Made by a program: the position numbers and the translations under genes. Below, one piece after another: positions 26,656 to 35,668 of a stretch of 64,000 nt of DNA. This DNA comes from Pandoraea pulmonicola (GTDB lineage: Bacteria > Pseudomonadota > Gammaproteobacteria > Burkholderiales > Burkholderiaceae): NCBI RefSeq assembly GCF_000815105.2, contig NZ_CP010310.2, forward strand, positions 558,001 to 622,000. The letters run 5' to 3'. The notes below the pieces were generated by a model. It had not been told where the DNA came from and made no database searches. It worked only from the letters and a program-made list of their open reading frames with translations. The first letter of the stretch is position 1. Each line of letters starts with the position of its first letter.

Positions 26656-26710
26656 GGCCGAACTTGTCGTGGTCGCGTGCGCCTACCGCACAGCGCTCAC
26701 GTGAAGCATG

Positions 26711-26758
26711 ACGACAGGCGCGTTACGGTATTTCTGGCCGGCGCGCCTGTTGTCTTTT
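26711..26758 (+). terminator. Probable terminator after ctaB
   Basis: A stem of about 12 base pairs (core CAGGCGCG / CGCGCCTG at 26715-26722 and 26742-26749, one G-U pair) with a 19-base loop is followed by CTTTT. Confidence 0.5.
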
Positions 26759-26798
26759 CGTCAACGTGTTTTCTCTCACCGTTCGGGGTCATTCGTCC

Positions 26799-27401
26799 AT
26801 GAAGCTGGCTGTCATCTGGTTGCGTCGCGTAATGTTGCTGATGGGGCTTTCTCTTGTGCTGGCTGCGTGCAGCAAGGAGGGCCCGTCGTTCCAGAGTCTC
26901 GATATCACAGGCAACAAGGAGTTCGCCCAGGACTTCTCGCTGCAGGACCCGCAGGGCAAGACGCGCACGCTTGCCGACTACAAGGGCAAGGCCGTGGTGA
27001 TGTTCTTCGGCTACACGCATTGCCCGGACGTTTGCCCGACCACCATGGCGGAACTCAACCAGGTCATGCAGAAGCTCGGTGACGACGCGCAGCGCGTGCA
27101 GGTCGTTTTCGTGACGGTCGATCCGCAGCGTGACACCGCCGAGCTCATGGGGCAGTACGTGCCGGCGTTCAACCCGGCGTTCGTGGGGCTGCGTCCGGCC
27201 GACGACGCGGCGCTCAAGGAAGTGACGAAGTCGTTCCGCGTGGTCGTGAACAAGGTCGAAGGCTCCACGCCGAACAACTACACCATCGACCATACGGCTG
27301 GCATCTATGTCTTCGATCCGAAGGGGCAACTGCGCCTTTTCATGCGTCCGGACGAACCGGTCGATGCCATGGCCAAGGATCTGAAGACGCTGCTGAGCTG
27401 A
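26799..27401 (+). CDS. SCO1/SenC copper-binding lipoprotein
   Basis: Thioredoxin-fold copper chaperone that metallates the CuA site of oxidase subunit II. The CxxxC motif is HCPDVCP, and the third copper ligand is the histidine in TIDHTAGIYVFDP. An N-terminal lipobox LVLAAC predicts a lipoprotein anchored at the outer face of the inner membrane. The chosen ATG at 26799 leaves a full signal segment; M at 26832 is an alternative. A strong terminator follows. Confidence 0.93.
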   Translation: MKLAVIWLRRVMLLMGLSLVLAACSKEGPSFQSLDITGNKEFAQDFSLQDPQGKTRTLADYKGKAVVMFFGYTHCPDVCPTTMAELNQVMQKLGDDAQRVQVVFVTVDPQRDTAELMGQYVPAFNPAFVGLRPADDAALKEVTKSFRVVVNKVEGSTPNNYTIDHTAGIYVFDPKGQLRLFMRPDEPVDAMAKDLKTLLS

Positions 27402-27435
27402 CGCCGGCATTCCCGTCGCGCACCGCGCCGAAATG

Positions 27436-27465
27436 AAAAAACGCGCCCCGAGAGGCGCGTTTTTT
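27436..27465. terminator. Bidirectional terminator between sco and cydX
   Basis: AAAAAACGCGCC and GGCGCGTTTTTT arms form a 12-base stem with a 6-base loop. The symmetric A and T runs allow termination from both sides: the sco gene on + and the cyd operon on -. Confidence 0.85.
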
Positions 27466-27507
27466 CATGGGCCACCGCCAGGGTGGCCCGTCGAGCGAAG
27501 CCGCCGC

Positions 27508-27624
27508 TCAGTTGTCTTCCTGGCTGCGACGTTCGAGGTCGTCATGCGCTTCGAACCACATCACGTTGATGATGCCGAACGCGAGCGCGAGGCCGAGGCC
27601 GAGAATCCAAGAGAAGTACCACAT
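27508..27624 (-). CDS. cydX: Cytochrome bd oxidase small subunit CydX
   Basis: A 38-residue single-helix protein starting MWYFSWILGLGLALAFGI and ending with a charged tail rich in E, D and R. CydX binds the CydAB core and stabilises its hemes. The Trp/Tyr-rich start, the invariant glutamate (WFEAHDD) and the position 15 bases after cydB are all characteristic. It was found by reading the - strand after cydB, since it is too short for usual gene finders. Confidence 0.9.
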   Translation of the reverse strand: MWYFSWILGLGLALAFGIINVMWFEAHDDLERRSQEDN

Positions 27625-27639
27625 GTCGCGACTCCTTGA

Positions 27640-28782
27640 TCAGTACATCGTGTGCGGGTTGTCGTTGACCGTCTCGATCGTCACGCGGCCGCGAATCACG
27701 CGATACACCCAGCCGGTGTAAAGCAGGATTATGGGCAGGAAGACGACCACGGCGATCAGCATGATTTGCAGTGTGAGCTGGCTCGAGCTCGCGTCCCATA
27801 GCGTAAGGCTGCTGCCCGGCGCGGTGGCCGACGGCATCACGAACGGGAACATCGAGAAGCCGGCCGTCAGGATGATGCCGGCCATCATCAGCCCCGTGAC
27901 GACGAACGTCCACGCGTAGGCGCGGCTCGTGGCGAGCAGGGCGGCGAGCAACGCACACAGGCAGGCGACGACGGGCGCGGCGATCATCCACGGATGCGTC
28001 TGATAGTTCGTGAGCCACAGGCCCGGACCGGTGACGACCTGCTTGAGCAGCGGGTTGGCCGGCGCGTCGGTGGCGGGCGCCTGCGTGATGGCGAAGCCGT
28101 CCACGTGCGTGGCGACGAGCACCCCGGCAACGAGGAACAGCAGCAGCGTGCCGAGCGCCGTGAGGCGCATGATGCGTCCCGCGCGCTCCGCGACCACCGG
28201 GTCGGCCTTCATGCGCAGGTGTGCGGCGCCGTGCGTGAGCAGCATGAGCAGGCTCACCAGTCCGCACAGCAGCGCGAACGGGTTGAGCAGCGCCCAGAAC
28301 GAGCCCGTGTAAGTCGAGCGCATGGTGTTGTCGAACGAGAACGGCAGGCCGAGCAGAAGGTTGCCGAACGCCACGCCGAACACCAGCGACGGCACCACGC
28401 TGCCGACGAACAGCGCCCAGTCCCACGAATTGCGCCAGCGCGCGCTGGGCAGCTTGTTGCGGTAGTCGAAGCCGACCGGCCGCAGGAACAGTGCGAAGAG
28501 CACGAGCAGCAGCGCCCAGTACAGACCCGAGAAGGCGGCGGCGTAGACTAGCGGCCACGCGGCGAACATGGCGCCGCCGGCGGTCACGAACCAGACCTGG
28601 TTGCCTTCCCACGTGGGAGCGACGGTGTTGATGATGACGCGGCGCTCCGCGTCGGTCTTGCCGAGGAAGGGCAGCAGCGTGCCGGTGCCCATGTCGAAGC
28701 CGTCGAAGAAGGCGAACCCGATCAGCAGCACGCCGATGAGTACCCACCAGATCAGTTTGAGGACGGTGTAATCGATCATCAT
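27640..28782 (-). CDS. cydB: Cytochrome bd ubiquinol oxidase subunit II
   Basis: Integral membrane subunit, 380 residues, about nine helices, partner of CydA in the high-affinity, non-proton-pumping bd oxidase. The N-terminal [23 protein letters not shown] and the following [19 protein letters not shown] are the family signature. A second ATG one codon downstream is an equally good start. It sits between cydA and cydX on the same strand. Confidence 0.96.
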   Translation of the reverse strand: MMIDYTVLKLIWWVLIGVLLIGFAFFDGFDMGTGTLLPFLGKTDAERRVIINTVAPTWEGNQVWFVTAGGAMFAAWPLVYAAAFSGLYWALLLVLFALFLRPVGFDYRNKLPSARWRNSWDWALFVGSVVPSLVFGVAFGNLLLGLPFSFDNTMRSTYTGSFWALLNPFALLCGLVSLLMLLTHGAAHLRMKADPVVAERAGRIMRLTALGTLLLFLVAGVLVATHVDGFAITQAPATDAPANPLLKQVVTGPGLWLTNYQTHPWMIAAPVVACLCALLAALLATSRAYAWTFVVTGLMMAGIILTAGFSMFPFVMPSATAPGSSLTLWDASSSQLTLQIMLIAVVVFLPIILLYTGWVYRVIRGRVTIETVNDNPHTMY

Positions 28783-28802
28783 GATGTGTGTCTCCCTGAC
28801 GA

Positions 28803-30416
28803 TCAGACCGAGGTCGCCGTACGGTCGGCCGCGAGCGCGGCGCCGTTGGTGACTTCTGTCTCGAAGTGATAGCGGCCGGTGTGCAGCGACGACGGGCCGA
28901 GCTTGACGTACTTCACCATCAGGAACATTTCAATGATGAGCAGCGCGGTGTAGAAGACGATGAAACCCGCGAGGCTCAGGTACAGGTCGCCGGCGGAAAG
29001 CGACGACGTCGAGAGGTGCGTCGGCAGAATGCCTGCGATGGTCCACGGCTGACGGCCCACTTCGGCGACGATCCAGCCGAACTCCGCCGCGAGCCACGGC
29101 AGCGGGATCGCCCATACCGTCCAGCGCAGGAACCAGGCCGAGCGCGGCTTGAGCAGGCGACGGCGCGCGCACAGCCAGAAGGCCCACAGGAACGTGAACA
29201 GGAACAGGAAGCCCAGGCCGACCATGATCCGGAACGACCAGAACACGGGGGCGACCGGCGGGATGGTGTCGTTCGCGGCCATGTGGATCTGTTCCGGCGT
29301 GGCGTCGACGACGTTCGCCGTGTACTTCTTGAGCAGCAGGCCGTAGCCGAGATCGTCCTTGTACTTGTCGAACTCGGCGCGCACGGCCGGCGACTTGTCG
29401 CCGCTGCGCAGCTTCTCGAGCGCGGCGAAGGCGAGCATGCCGCGCTTGATGTTCTCCTTGTGCTCGTCACGCAACTGCGTGAGACCGATCACGGGCGTGT
29501 CGACCGAGCGCGTGGCGATCAGCCCCATCGCCCAGGGAATCTTCACCGCGAAGTCGGTGCGCTCTTCCTTCTGGTTCGGGAAGCCGAACAGCGTGAACGA
29601 TGCGGGCGGCTTGGCCGTCTCCCACTCGGCTTCGATGGCCGCGAGCTTGACCTTCTGCGCTTCGCCCGTGGTGTAGCCCGATTCGTCGCCCAGCACGATG
29701 ACCGAGAGCGTCGAGGCGAGGCCGAAGCCGGCCGCGACCGCGAACGAGCGCAGCGCGAACGGCACGTCGCGACGCTTGAGCAGATACCAGGCGGAAATGC
29801 CGAGCACGAACATGGCGGCGGTCACGTAGCCGGCGGAGAGCGTATGCACGAACTTCACCTGCGACACGGGGTTGAAGACCACGTCCCAGATGCTGTCGAG
29901 TTCCATGCGCATGGTCTCGTAGTTGAAGTGCGCGCCGACCGGATTGTTCATCCAGCCGTTGGCCACGAGAATCCACAACGCCGAGAGGTTCGAGCCGAGC
30001 GCCACGGCGAAGGTGGTCGCCAGGTGGCCGATGCGCGAGAGCTTGTTCCAGCCGAAGAAGAACAAACCCACGAAGGTGGCTTCCAGGAAGAACGCCATCA
30101 GGCCCTCGATCGCAAGCGGCACACCGAAGATGTCGCCGACGTAGTGCGAGTAGTAGGCCCAGTTGGTGCCGAACTGGAATTCGAGCGTGAGACCAGTGGT
30201 CACGCCCATCGCGAAGTTGATCAGGAAGAGCTTGCCCCAGAACTGGGTCATGTCCTTGTAGACCTGCTTGCCGGTCATCACATAGACCGACTCCATGATG
30301 ACAAGCAGCCACGACAGGCCCAGCGTGAGCGGGACGAACAGGAAGTGATACAGCGCCGTTATGGCGAATTGCAGGCGCGAGAGGTCGACGACTTCGCTAC
30401 TGATCATGGCGGACAC
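28803..30416 (-). CDS. cydA: Cytochrome bd ubiquinol oxidase subunit I
   Basis: Heme-bearing subunit of 537 residues. [13 protein letters not shown] carries the heme b595 axial histidine (about H24), and the GRQPW motif typical of the quinol-oxidising region is present. The length and the extended soluble segment between helices 6 and 7 point to the long-Q-loop type, like the Escherichia coli enzyme. It oxidises quinol and reduces oxygen without proton pumping. The start codon overlaps the cydP stop region; ATG at 30407 is an alternative start. Confidence 0.96.
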   Translation of the reverse strand: MSAMISSEVVDLSRLQFAITALYHFLFVPLTLGLSWLLVIMESVYVMTGKQVYKDMTQFWGKLFLINFAMGVTTGLTLEFQFGTNWAYYSHYVGDIFGVPLAIEGLMAFFLEATFVGLFFFGWNKLSRIGHLATTFAVALGSNLSALWILVANGWMNNPVGAHFNYETMRMELDSIWDVVFNPVSQVKFVHTLSAGYVTAAMFVLGISAWYLLKRRDVPFALRSFAVAAGFGLASTLSVIVLGDESGYTTGEAQKVKLAAIEAEWETAKPPASFTLFGFPNQKEERTDFAVKIPWAMGLIATRSVDTPVIGLTQLRDEHKENIKRGMLAFAALEKLRSGDKSPAVRAEFDKYKDDLGYGLLLKKYTANVVDATPEQIHMAANDTIPPVAPVFWSFRIMVGLGFLFLFTFLWAFWLCARRRLLKPRSAWFLRWTVWAIPLPWLAAEFGWIVAEVGRQPWTIAGILPTHLSTSSLSAGDLYLSLAGFIVFYTALLIIEMFLMVKYVKLGPSSLHTGRYHFETEVTNGAALAADRTATSV

Positions 30417-30717
30417 CTTGACTTGGGGTGGGGGATGGCGTTTCGACGGCTTGCGGCCCGATCAGGGCGCGGGCCACGACGTCCGGCGGCAATTGCATGT
30501 GCTTGGCCATCGGTGCATCGAAGAACGCATGTTTCAGAATGAACAGGAGTACTACCTTGATCGCGAGAACGATCAGGATTTCTGCCATGAAACGGGAAGG
30601 GCGCGTGCGCCAGCGGTTGATCAGCCAGGCGAGAGGGCCGGAGGCGGCGGAGCGTGGCGCCCCGGCGGATGCCGCCGTGGCGGGAGGCTTCAGACTGCTA
30701 GGAGAGTGGGTGTCCAT
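30397..30717 (-). CDS. cydP: CydP-like small membrane protein
   Basis: A 106-residue protein with one membrane helix (residues about 40-58, EILIVLAIKVVLLFILKHAFF). The basic RTRPSRFMAE before the helix and the location immediately upstream of cydA match the putative oxidase subunit CydP. The N-terminus is alanine/proline-rich. The ATG at 30717 has AGGAG upstream; the frame stays open for 75 more codons with no credible start. It overlaps cydA by 20 bases. Confidence 0.78.
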   Translation of the reverse strand: MDTHSPSSLKPPATAASAGAPRSAASGPLAWLINRWRTRPSRFMAEILIVLAIKVVLLFILKHAFFDAPMAKHMQLPPDVVARALIGPQAVETPSPTPSQGVRHDQ

Positions 30718-30776
30718 CCGTGACGGCTCCTGGCGTCGAAAGTCGTTTTGTTGGGAACAGCGTCGACTCCCGGCGC

Positions 30777-30804
30777 ATTTTGCCCTATCGCTTGAAATTG
30801 TCAA
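30777..30804 (-). promoter_or_regulatory. Probable promoter of the cyd operon
   Basis: On the - strand, a perfect TTGACA (30804-30799) and CAAAAT (30782-30777, four of six matches) are 16 bases apart, about 60 bases before the cydP start. Confidence 0.5.
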
Positions 30805-31118
30805 ACCGCGGCACGCGGGGGCGGATGACACGCACACAACGCCAGTTCGATGCAGAGCCGGCGCCATTGACGGCGATCGGCGAGGAGCGGATTCGAGACA
30901 CGGATTCGGCGCGGCGAACGGCCCCCGGGCCGTCCTTCGCACGCGGCATGGCCACGTACGAACTGATTCTATCGACGAGCGAGTCGGCTCACCTTGCGAT
31001 GCATCAAGTCAGGCACAGATGGTCCGTGAACTTTGGATGTCCGCAATGCGAGGGGGCGATGGGTGAAGTGGTGGAGTGCCGGGCGGGAACCGGCGCCCGG
31101 CATGCGAGGGCGGCCGCC

Positions 31119-31149
31119 AAACAAAGGCCCCGCGAATCTCGCGGGGCCT
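31119..31149 (-). terminator. Terminator downstream of rpoH
   Basis: A perfect 11-base stem (AGGCCCCGCGA at 31125-31135 with its complement at 31139-31149) and a 3-base loop. On the - strand it is followed by TTTGTTTGG. Confidence 0.75.
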
Positions 31150-31236
31150 CGGGGGATGTGTTGCATCGCCGCGCCGCGGCGTTACCGAACTGCGTCGGCG
31201 GCGTGCGGCATTTTGTCGCGTGACTTGCGCGTGACG

Positions 31237-32175
31237 TCAGGCATACGCTTGCAGCGCGCCCTTCATCTTCTTCATCGCGGCCACTTCGATCTGACGGATA
31301 CGTTCGGCGGACACGCCGAATTCTTCCGCCAGCTCGTGCAGCGTGGCGCCGCCACTGCCGTCATCGTCGACCGCCAGCCAGCGCGCTTCGATGATGCGGC
31401 GGCTGCGCGAGTCAAGGCGGGCGAGCGCCGTTTGCAGACCGTCGCTTTGCAGATGGTCGCGCTCGCGCGCGGCGATCACGGCGGTCGGTTCCTGATGCGT
31501 ATCGGCCAGGTAGGCGATCGGGGCGAAGCTCGCGCTGTCGCTGTCGTCGCCATGACCTTCGAGCGCGATGTCGCCGCCGGACATGCGCGTTTCCATCTCG
31601 ATGACGTCTTCGCGCTTGACGTTCAGATCGCGCGCGACCTGATCGATCTCTTCCGGCGTGAAAGCCTGCAAGCCCTGCTTCTGGCTGCGCAGGTTGAAGA
31701 AGAGCTTGCGCTGGGCCTTGGTCGTGGCAACCTTGACCGTACGCCAGTTGCGCAGCACGTACTCGTGAATCTCGGCCTTGATCCAGTGCATGGCATACGA
31801 CACGAGTCGCACGCCCTGCGAGGGATCGAAGCGCTTGACGGCCTTCATCAGACCGATGTTGCCTTCCTGGATCAGGTCGGCATGCGGCAGGCCGTAGCCG
31901 AGGTAGTTACGCGCGATCGACACCACCAGGCGCAGGTGCGAGAGCACCAGCTTGCGGGCGGCTTCGAGATCGTCGTGTTCCCGCAGGCGCTTGGCGAGCG
32001 TCTGCTCTTCCTCGGCGGAAAGCATGGGGATGCGGTGAACAGCCTGAATATAGCTGTCGATATTGCCCAGACTGCCCGGCAGCATCAATGCCGACGGGGC
32101 AAGAGCAAGGGCACGCGAAGTCGGCGCCGTGCCGGTGGCCGGCGTCGTCGGATGCAATGTGGCGGCAGTACTCAA
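31237..32175 (-). CDS. rpoH: RNA polymerase sigma-32 (heat-shock sigma factor)
   Basis: Group 3 sigma factor of 312 residues. Region 2 (LVLSHLRLVVSIARNYLGYGLPHADL) and the region 4 helix-turn-helix (LHELAEEFGVSAERIRQIEVAAM) are clear. The RpoH box QRKLFFNLR distinguishes it from the housekeeping factor. The start appears to be TTG, behind AGGAG nine bases upstream; no ATG gives a complete N-terminus. A perfect CIRCE element lies 36 bases upstream, so HrcA control is likely in addition to any sigma-factor response. Confidence 0.96.
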   Translation of the reverse strand: MSTAATLHPTTPATGTAPTSRALALAPSALMLPGSLGNIDSYIQAVHRIPMLSAEEEQTLAKRLREHDDLEAARKLVLSHLRLVVSIARNYLGYGLPHADLIQEGNIGLMKAVKRFDPSQGVRLVSYAMHWIKAEIHEYVLRNWRTVKVATTKAQRKLFFNLRSQKQGLQAFTPEEIDQVARDLNVKREDVIEMETRMSGGDIALEGHGDDSDSASFAPIAYLADTHQEPTAVIAARERDHLQSDGLQTALARLDSRSRRIIEARWLAVDDDGSGGATLHELAEEFGVSAERIRQIEVAAMKKMKGALQAYA

Positions 32176-32210
32176 GTGGTGGACTCCTGATTAGCCTTTG
32201 GGAAAGCATT

Positions 32211-32237
32211 TTAGCACTCTATCCAGATGAGTGCTAA
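32211..32237. promoter_or_regulatory. CIRCE element (HrcA operator) upstream of rpoH
   Basis: TTAGCACTC and GAGTGCTAA are separated by nine bases, an exact match to the CIRCE consensus bound by the heat-shock repressor HrcA. It ends 36 bases before the rpoH start, where repressor binding would block transcription. Confidence 0.93.
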
Positions 32238-32397
32238 AGACGTTAGAACCCTTACAGGACGGGAAGTTTCCGACCTCTCGGGGTTTTCCAGCACCCCCCG
32301 TCAAACGAGGAAACTCACTGGCGCAAACGTCACGCGGATGGTGTAAATTGCAACCCAAGCCGGGGGCGTTCGGTGCCGGCGAAGATGGGAGATCAGC

Positions 32398-32781
32398 ATG
32401 GCTGGTAAGCATATCGACGCGGTGCGTGCGCTCGAGACTGCGCGGTTTGGCGCGATGGTCGAGGGCGACGTCGAACAACTGGACTCACTCCTGGCAGACG
32501 GCATGCACTACGTGCATTCCAACGGCAAACGCGAAACCAAACGCGAATTCCTCGACGCGCTTACGTCGGGCCGCCGCCGATACCTCGATATCGACATCCG
32601 GGCGCAGGAACTGCGCCAGTTCGGCGACACCGTGGTCGTGACGGGCAAGGTCTGGGTCGAGCTGGAAACGGCCACGGGCTCGCTCGAGTCGCAGATGGCC
32701 TATACGGCGGTGCACGTGCGCGAAGCCGAGGAATGGCGGCTCATCTCCTGGCAGGCGACCCGTTTGGCGTCGGCGGACTGA
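32398..32781 (+). CDS. NTF2-like/SnoaL-type small protein
   Basis: A 127-residue single-domain protein of the nuclear-transport-factor-2 fold, related to DUF4440/SnoaL-like families. The features are an N-terminal helix pair (HIDAVRALETARFGAMVEGD), the LLADGMHYVHSNGKRETKREFLDAL segment and a C-terminal WRLISWQATRL strand. Members are enzymes or ligand-binding proteins of varied function, so none can be assigned. It is transcribed divergently from rpoH, across the CIRCE element, and could share its control. Confidence 0.75.
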   Translation: MAGKHIDAVRALETARFGAMVEGDVEQLDSLLADGMHYVHSNGKRETKREFLDALTSGRRRYLDIDIRAQELRQFGDTVVVTGKVWVELETATGSLESQMAYTAVHVREAEEWRLISWQATRLASAD

Positions 32782-33092
32782 GGCCTGGCTTTCGGCGGCT
32801 TGCCCGTCCGTTCGCCTCTGCCTTCGTCACCCATCGAGCGTGATCTCTAAAATCTGAAGATTGGATTTATTTCGGGACAAAATGTTCCGAATAATTGATA
32901 TTTTTCTGATTTGACGGCCACTCGGACGGCTTTCGAGCGAATGCCGTGGTTTTGGCTCGATATAGGCAGAATCGGCGACTGGGGGCGCTTCGTGCATTCT
33001 TGACGAAGCGGACACGGCATGAAACCCATCTCTGGCCTCTGGCCTCTGGCGTCAGCCCCGCCTACACGTCTCCACCCCGTCAAGCGCCTTCG
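32782..33092. other. AT-rich spacer between the NTF2-like gene and ybiB
   Basis: No gene is seen. The part around 32840-32915 is strongly AT-rich compared with its surroundings and holds an imperfect dyad TTCGG-N11-CCGAA (32871-32891). I cannot assign it to a regulator, and no terminator hairpin with a U-run is evident. Confidence 0.4.
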
Positions 33093-34046
33093 TCAGTCGA
33101 GCCCCAGCGCTCCACGAATGACGCCGAGCTGGCGCGCGATCGGCCCGGGAATCCTGGCGTCTCCCGCCAGTACCGCCTCGATCCAGCGGGCGGTGGCCGC
33201 AGCGTCGGCCGCGGGCAGCACGGGCGGTGCGCCTGTCGCACCGTCTTCCGCCTCCTGCCAGAGCCGGAGCGTGCCGTCGCTAAAGCCCTCGATGGCGGCC
33301 TGACGGCGGGCGTCCGCGACGGGTTCGCCTTCCGTGCCTCGTGAGAGAAGGACGCCGGGGGCGGGACTGTTGCCCGCATCGCGGAACATCTCGCCGAGCG
33401 TGTCCCGATATTCCGGATGGGTGTAGTTGATCAGCCGCAGCGCCGGCCCCGCAAACGGTTGCAGCAGCTTGACCACCGTGTGCCCTGAATTGCGCACGCC
33501 CAGCGCGGCGCGCATTTCGAGCAGGCGCTCCAGCGCGGGGGAGAGCGCCGCGATCGGCAAGTAGGCGACGCGCCGAGCCTGCAAGGCCGCTTCGGCCTGC
33601 GCGCCCGACTGGCAAGCCTCGTAGCCCAGTTCCGCGAAGATCGCCTGCGTGCCGACCCGATTCGCGCCGCTGTGATGCTGGCCGTGAACGAGCACCGGGA
33701 TGCCTTCGCGCGCGAGCAGAAGGGCGAGCAGCGGCGTCAGATTGGGTTGTTTGCGCGCCCCGTTGTAGCTGGGCAGCAGCACGGGTGGCGGGGCGTCGGC
33801 GGGCGCCGTGAGCGGCGTGAAGGTGGCGTGCGCGGCGTCGAGCATGGCGCGCAGTTCGACCGGTGTCTCGCCTTTGATCCGGTACGCGATCAGCACGCCG
33901 CCGAGCTCGGCCGGGGCCACCTGGTCGGCCAGAATCGCGTCGAACAGCGTACGTGTTTCGTCGGCGCTGAGCGCGCGTGCGCCCTTGGCCCCCCGGGCGA
34001 TGATCTTGAGCAACGGCGCACAGGCAAAGGGAGCGGCAGGGGTCAT
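33093..34046 (-). CDS. ybiB: YbiB family protein (TrpD2-like nucleic-acid-binding)
   Basis: A 317-residue protein with the anthranilate-phosphoribosyltransferase fold but without the GTGGD signature needed for the TrpD reaction. The diagnostic YbiB strings are LLPSYNGARKQPNLTPLLALL and VLVHGQHHSGANRVGTQ. YbiB of Escherichia coli binds nucleic acids and is damage-regulated; a catalytic role is not established. I chose the ATG at 34046, where similarity begins, rather than the longer frame. Confidence 0.85.
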   Translation of the reverse strand: MTPAAPFACAPLLKIIARGAKGARALSADETRTLFDAILADQVAPAELGGVLIAYRIKGETPVELRAMLDAAHATFTPLTAPADAPPPVLLPSYNGARKQPNLTPLLALLLAREGIPVLVHGQHHSGANRVGTQAIFAELGYEACQSGAQAEAALQARRVAYLPIAALSPALERLLEMRAALGVRNSGHTVVKLLQPFAGPALRLINYTHPEYRDTLGEMFRDAGNSPAPGVLLSRGTEGEPVADARRQAAIEGFSDGTLRLWQEAEDGATGAPPVLPAADAAATARWIEAVLAGDARIPGPIARQLGVIRGALGLD

Positions 34047-34238
34047 GACACGTCGGGATCGGTTCGGAGGACGGCGCGGGTCGCGAGTGCGCCGGTGAGC
34101 ACCCATCATACGCAATCAAGTGTCCTCGGGGCCAGCGCTTGAAGTACCATCTCGGGTTCCGACGCGTTGCCCACCGCCCTCCGTCGCGCTCCCGGGTACC
34201 CGCCCGCGTCTCCCCATTTGCATTGAACGAGGTTTGCC

Positions 34239-34886
34239 ATGCCCACGCTGTACAGCTATTTCCGCAGTTCCGCCGCGTATCGCGTGCGAATCGCCCTCAA
34301 CCTCAAGGGAATCGACTACGAGACGATGCCGGTGCATCTGGTTCGCGACGGCGGCGAGCAGCTCAAGCCGGCGTACCGGGCGCTGAACGTCAACGGCCTG
34401 GTGCCGACGTACGTCGACGGCGACGTGAACATTCATCAATCGCTGGCGATCATCGAATATCTGGAAGAGACGCACCCCACGCCCGCGTTGCTGCCCGCCG
34501 ATCCGGCGGCGCGCGCGCAGGTACGGGCGCTGGCGCTCGACATCGCGGCCGACATCCATCCGATCGACAACCTGCGCGTACTGCGGTACCTCAAGCACGA
34601 CTTGAGCGTCACCGAGGAGCAGAAGAATGCGTGGTACGTGCATTGGATCGTCGAGGGCTTCAAGGCGCTGGAGGCGCGGCTTGCCGCTCAGTCGCCGCAA
34701 GGCAGGTTCGTGTTCGGCGACACGCCGACGCTGGCCGATTGCTGCCTCGTGCCGCAGGTCTACAACGCCAACCGGTTCAAGGTGGACATGGCGCCGTTCC
34801 CGCGCATTGCCGCCATCAACGCACATTGCGCGACGCTCGACGCGTTCCGGCGCGCCGCGCCTGAAGCGCAACCCGACGCCGAGTAG
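34239..34886 (+). CDS. maiA: Maleylacetoacetate isomerase (zeta-class glutathione transferase)
   Basis: Isomerises maleylacetoacetate to fumarylacetoacetate with glutathione in aromatic amino-acid breakdown. The N-terminal glutathione-binding motif YSYFRSSAAYRVRIALNLKG is the zeta-class signature, followed by the SLAIIEYLEE segment and a helical C-terminal domain. The product is 215 residues. It is followed nine bases later by the LysE-type exporter gene, perhaps in the same transcript. No other homogentisate gene lies nearby. Confidence 0.92.
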   Translation: MPTLYSYFRSSAAYRVRIALNLKGIDYETMPVHLVRDGGEQLKPAYRALNVNGLVPTYVDGDVNIHQSLAIIEYLEETHPTPALLPADPAARAQVRALALDIAADIHPIDNLRVLRYLKHDLSVTEEQKNAWYVHWIVEGFKALEARLAAQSPQGRFVFGDTPTLADCCLVPQVYNANRFKVDMAPFPRIAAINAHCATLDAFRRAAPEAQPDAE

Positions 34887-34894
34887 GCCGGGCG

Positions 34895-35521
34895 ATGTTC
34901 GATCCGGCTTTCTGGCGAGGCATGGCGCTTGGCGCGAGCCTCATCGTGGCGATCGGTGCGCAGAACGCGTTCGTGCTGCGGCAGGGGATTCTGCGACGCC
35001 ACGTCGGCGTGGTCGTCGCCGTCTGCACGTTGTGCGACATGACGCTCATCGCGGCGGGCGTGGCCGGCATGGGGGGACTGATCCAAGCCTATCCGAGCTT
35101 TCTGACGGCCGTGACGTGGGGCGGCGCCGCGTTCCTGTTCTGGTATGGGCTGCGCGCCTGGCGCGCGGCGTTTCGCGGCACGGGTGCGCTGCAGGCCGAC
35201 GGCAGCCGCGCCGCCACGCAGGACATGACCTGGCAGCGCGCCTTCCTGCTCGTGTCGATGCTTTCGCTGCTCAATCCGCACGTCTACCTCGATACGGTGA
35301 TTCTGCTGGGCGGCATCGGCGCGCGCGAGGCGTATCCGGGCAACGTCTGGTTCGCCGCGGGCGCGATGCTGGCATCGGTGCTGTGGTTCACCACGCTCGG
35401 ATACGGGGCGCGCCTGCTCGCGCCGCTGTTCTCGCGAGCGCGCGCGTGGCAGATCCTCGATGGCGTCGTCGGCACGATGATGTGGGGACTCTGCGCAGGG
35501 CTTGTCGCGCAGCAGTTGTGA
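34895..35521 (+). CDS. LysE/ArgO family amino-acid exporter
   Basis: A 208-residue membrane protein with six predicted helices, of the LysE superfamily. The N-terminal GASLIVAIGAQNAFVLRQGI and the central LLNPHVYLDTVILLGGIG are the signature of LysE/ArgO exporters of lysine and arginine. The substrate cannot be fixed from sequence. It is close behind maiA and is followed by a convergent terminator. Confidence 0.9.
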   Translation: MFDPAFWRGMALGASLIVAIGAQNAFVLRQGILRRHVGVVVAVCTLCDMTLIAAGVAGMGGLIQAYPSFLTAVTWGGAAFLFWYGLRAWRAAFRGTGALQADGSRAATQDMTWQRAFLLVSMLSLLNPHVYLDTVILLGGIGAREAYPGNVWFAAGAMLASVLWFTTLGYGARLLAPLFSRARAWQILDGVVGTMMWGLCAGLVAQQL

Positions 35522-35610
35522 CGTTCCGGTAAACGGCAGAGGGTCCGCGGCGGAGGCGCCACGCTCGCTGAGCCGCCGAAACGCCGAGTCCCCGAGTTCC
35601 CGAAATGCAA

Positions 35611-35639
35611 ACGGCCCGCACACGGAAGTGGCGGGCCGT
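35611..35639. terminator. Convergent terminator between the exporter gene and ftsY
   Basis: A perfect 9-base stem (ACGGCCCGC / GCGGGCCGT) with an 11-base loop. A weak T-rich run (TCTCGTTTC) follows on the + strand, and TTGCATTT on the - strand. Confidence 0.55.
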
Positions 35640-35668
35640 CTCGTTTCATCGGGTCCGACGCGAGGCGC

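Larger units (their letters stand above)
30718..31236. other. Spacer between the cyd operon and rpoH
   Basis: No gene is supported in these 519 bases. They contain the cyd promoter (30777-30804) and the rpoH terminator (31119-31149). Open frames on the + strand here show no family features. Confidence 0.5.

Noticed and set aside
30720..31223. A + strand frame in the cyd-rpoH spacer
   Set aside because: It covers the cyd promoter and the rpoH terminator and has no family feature or ribosome-binding site.
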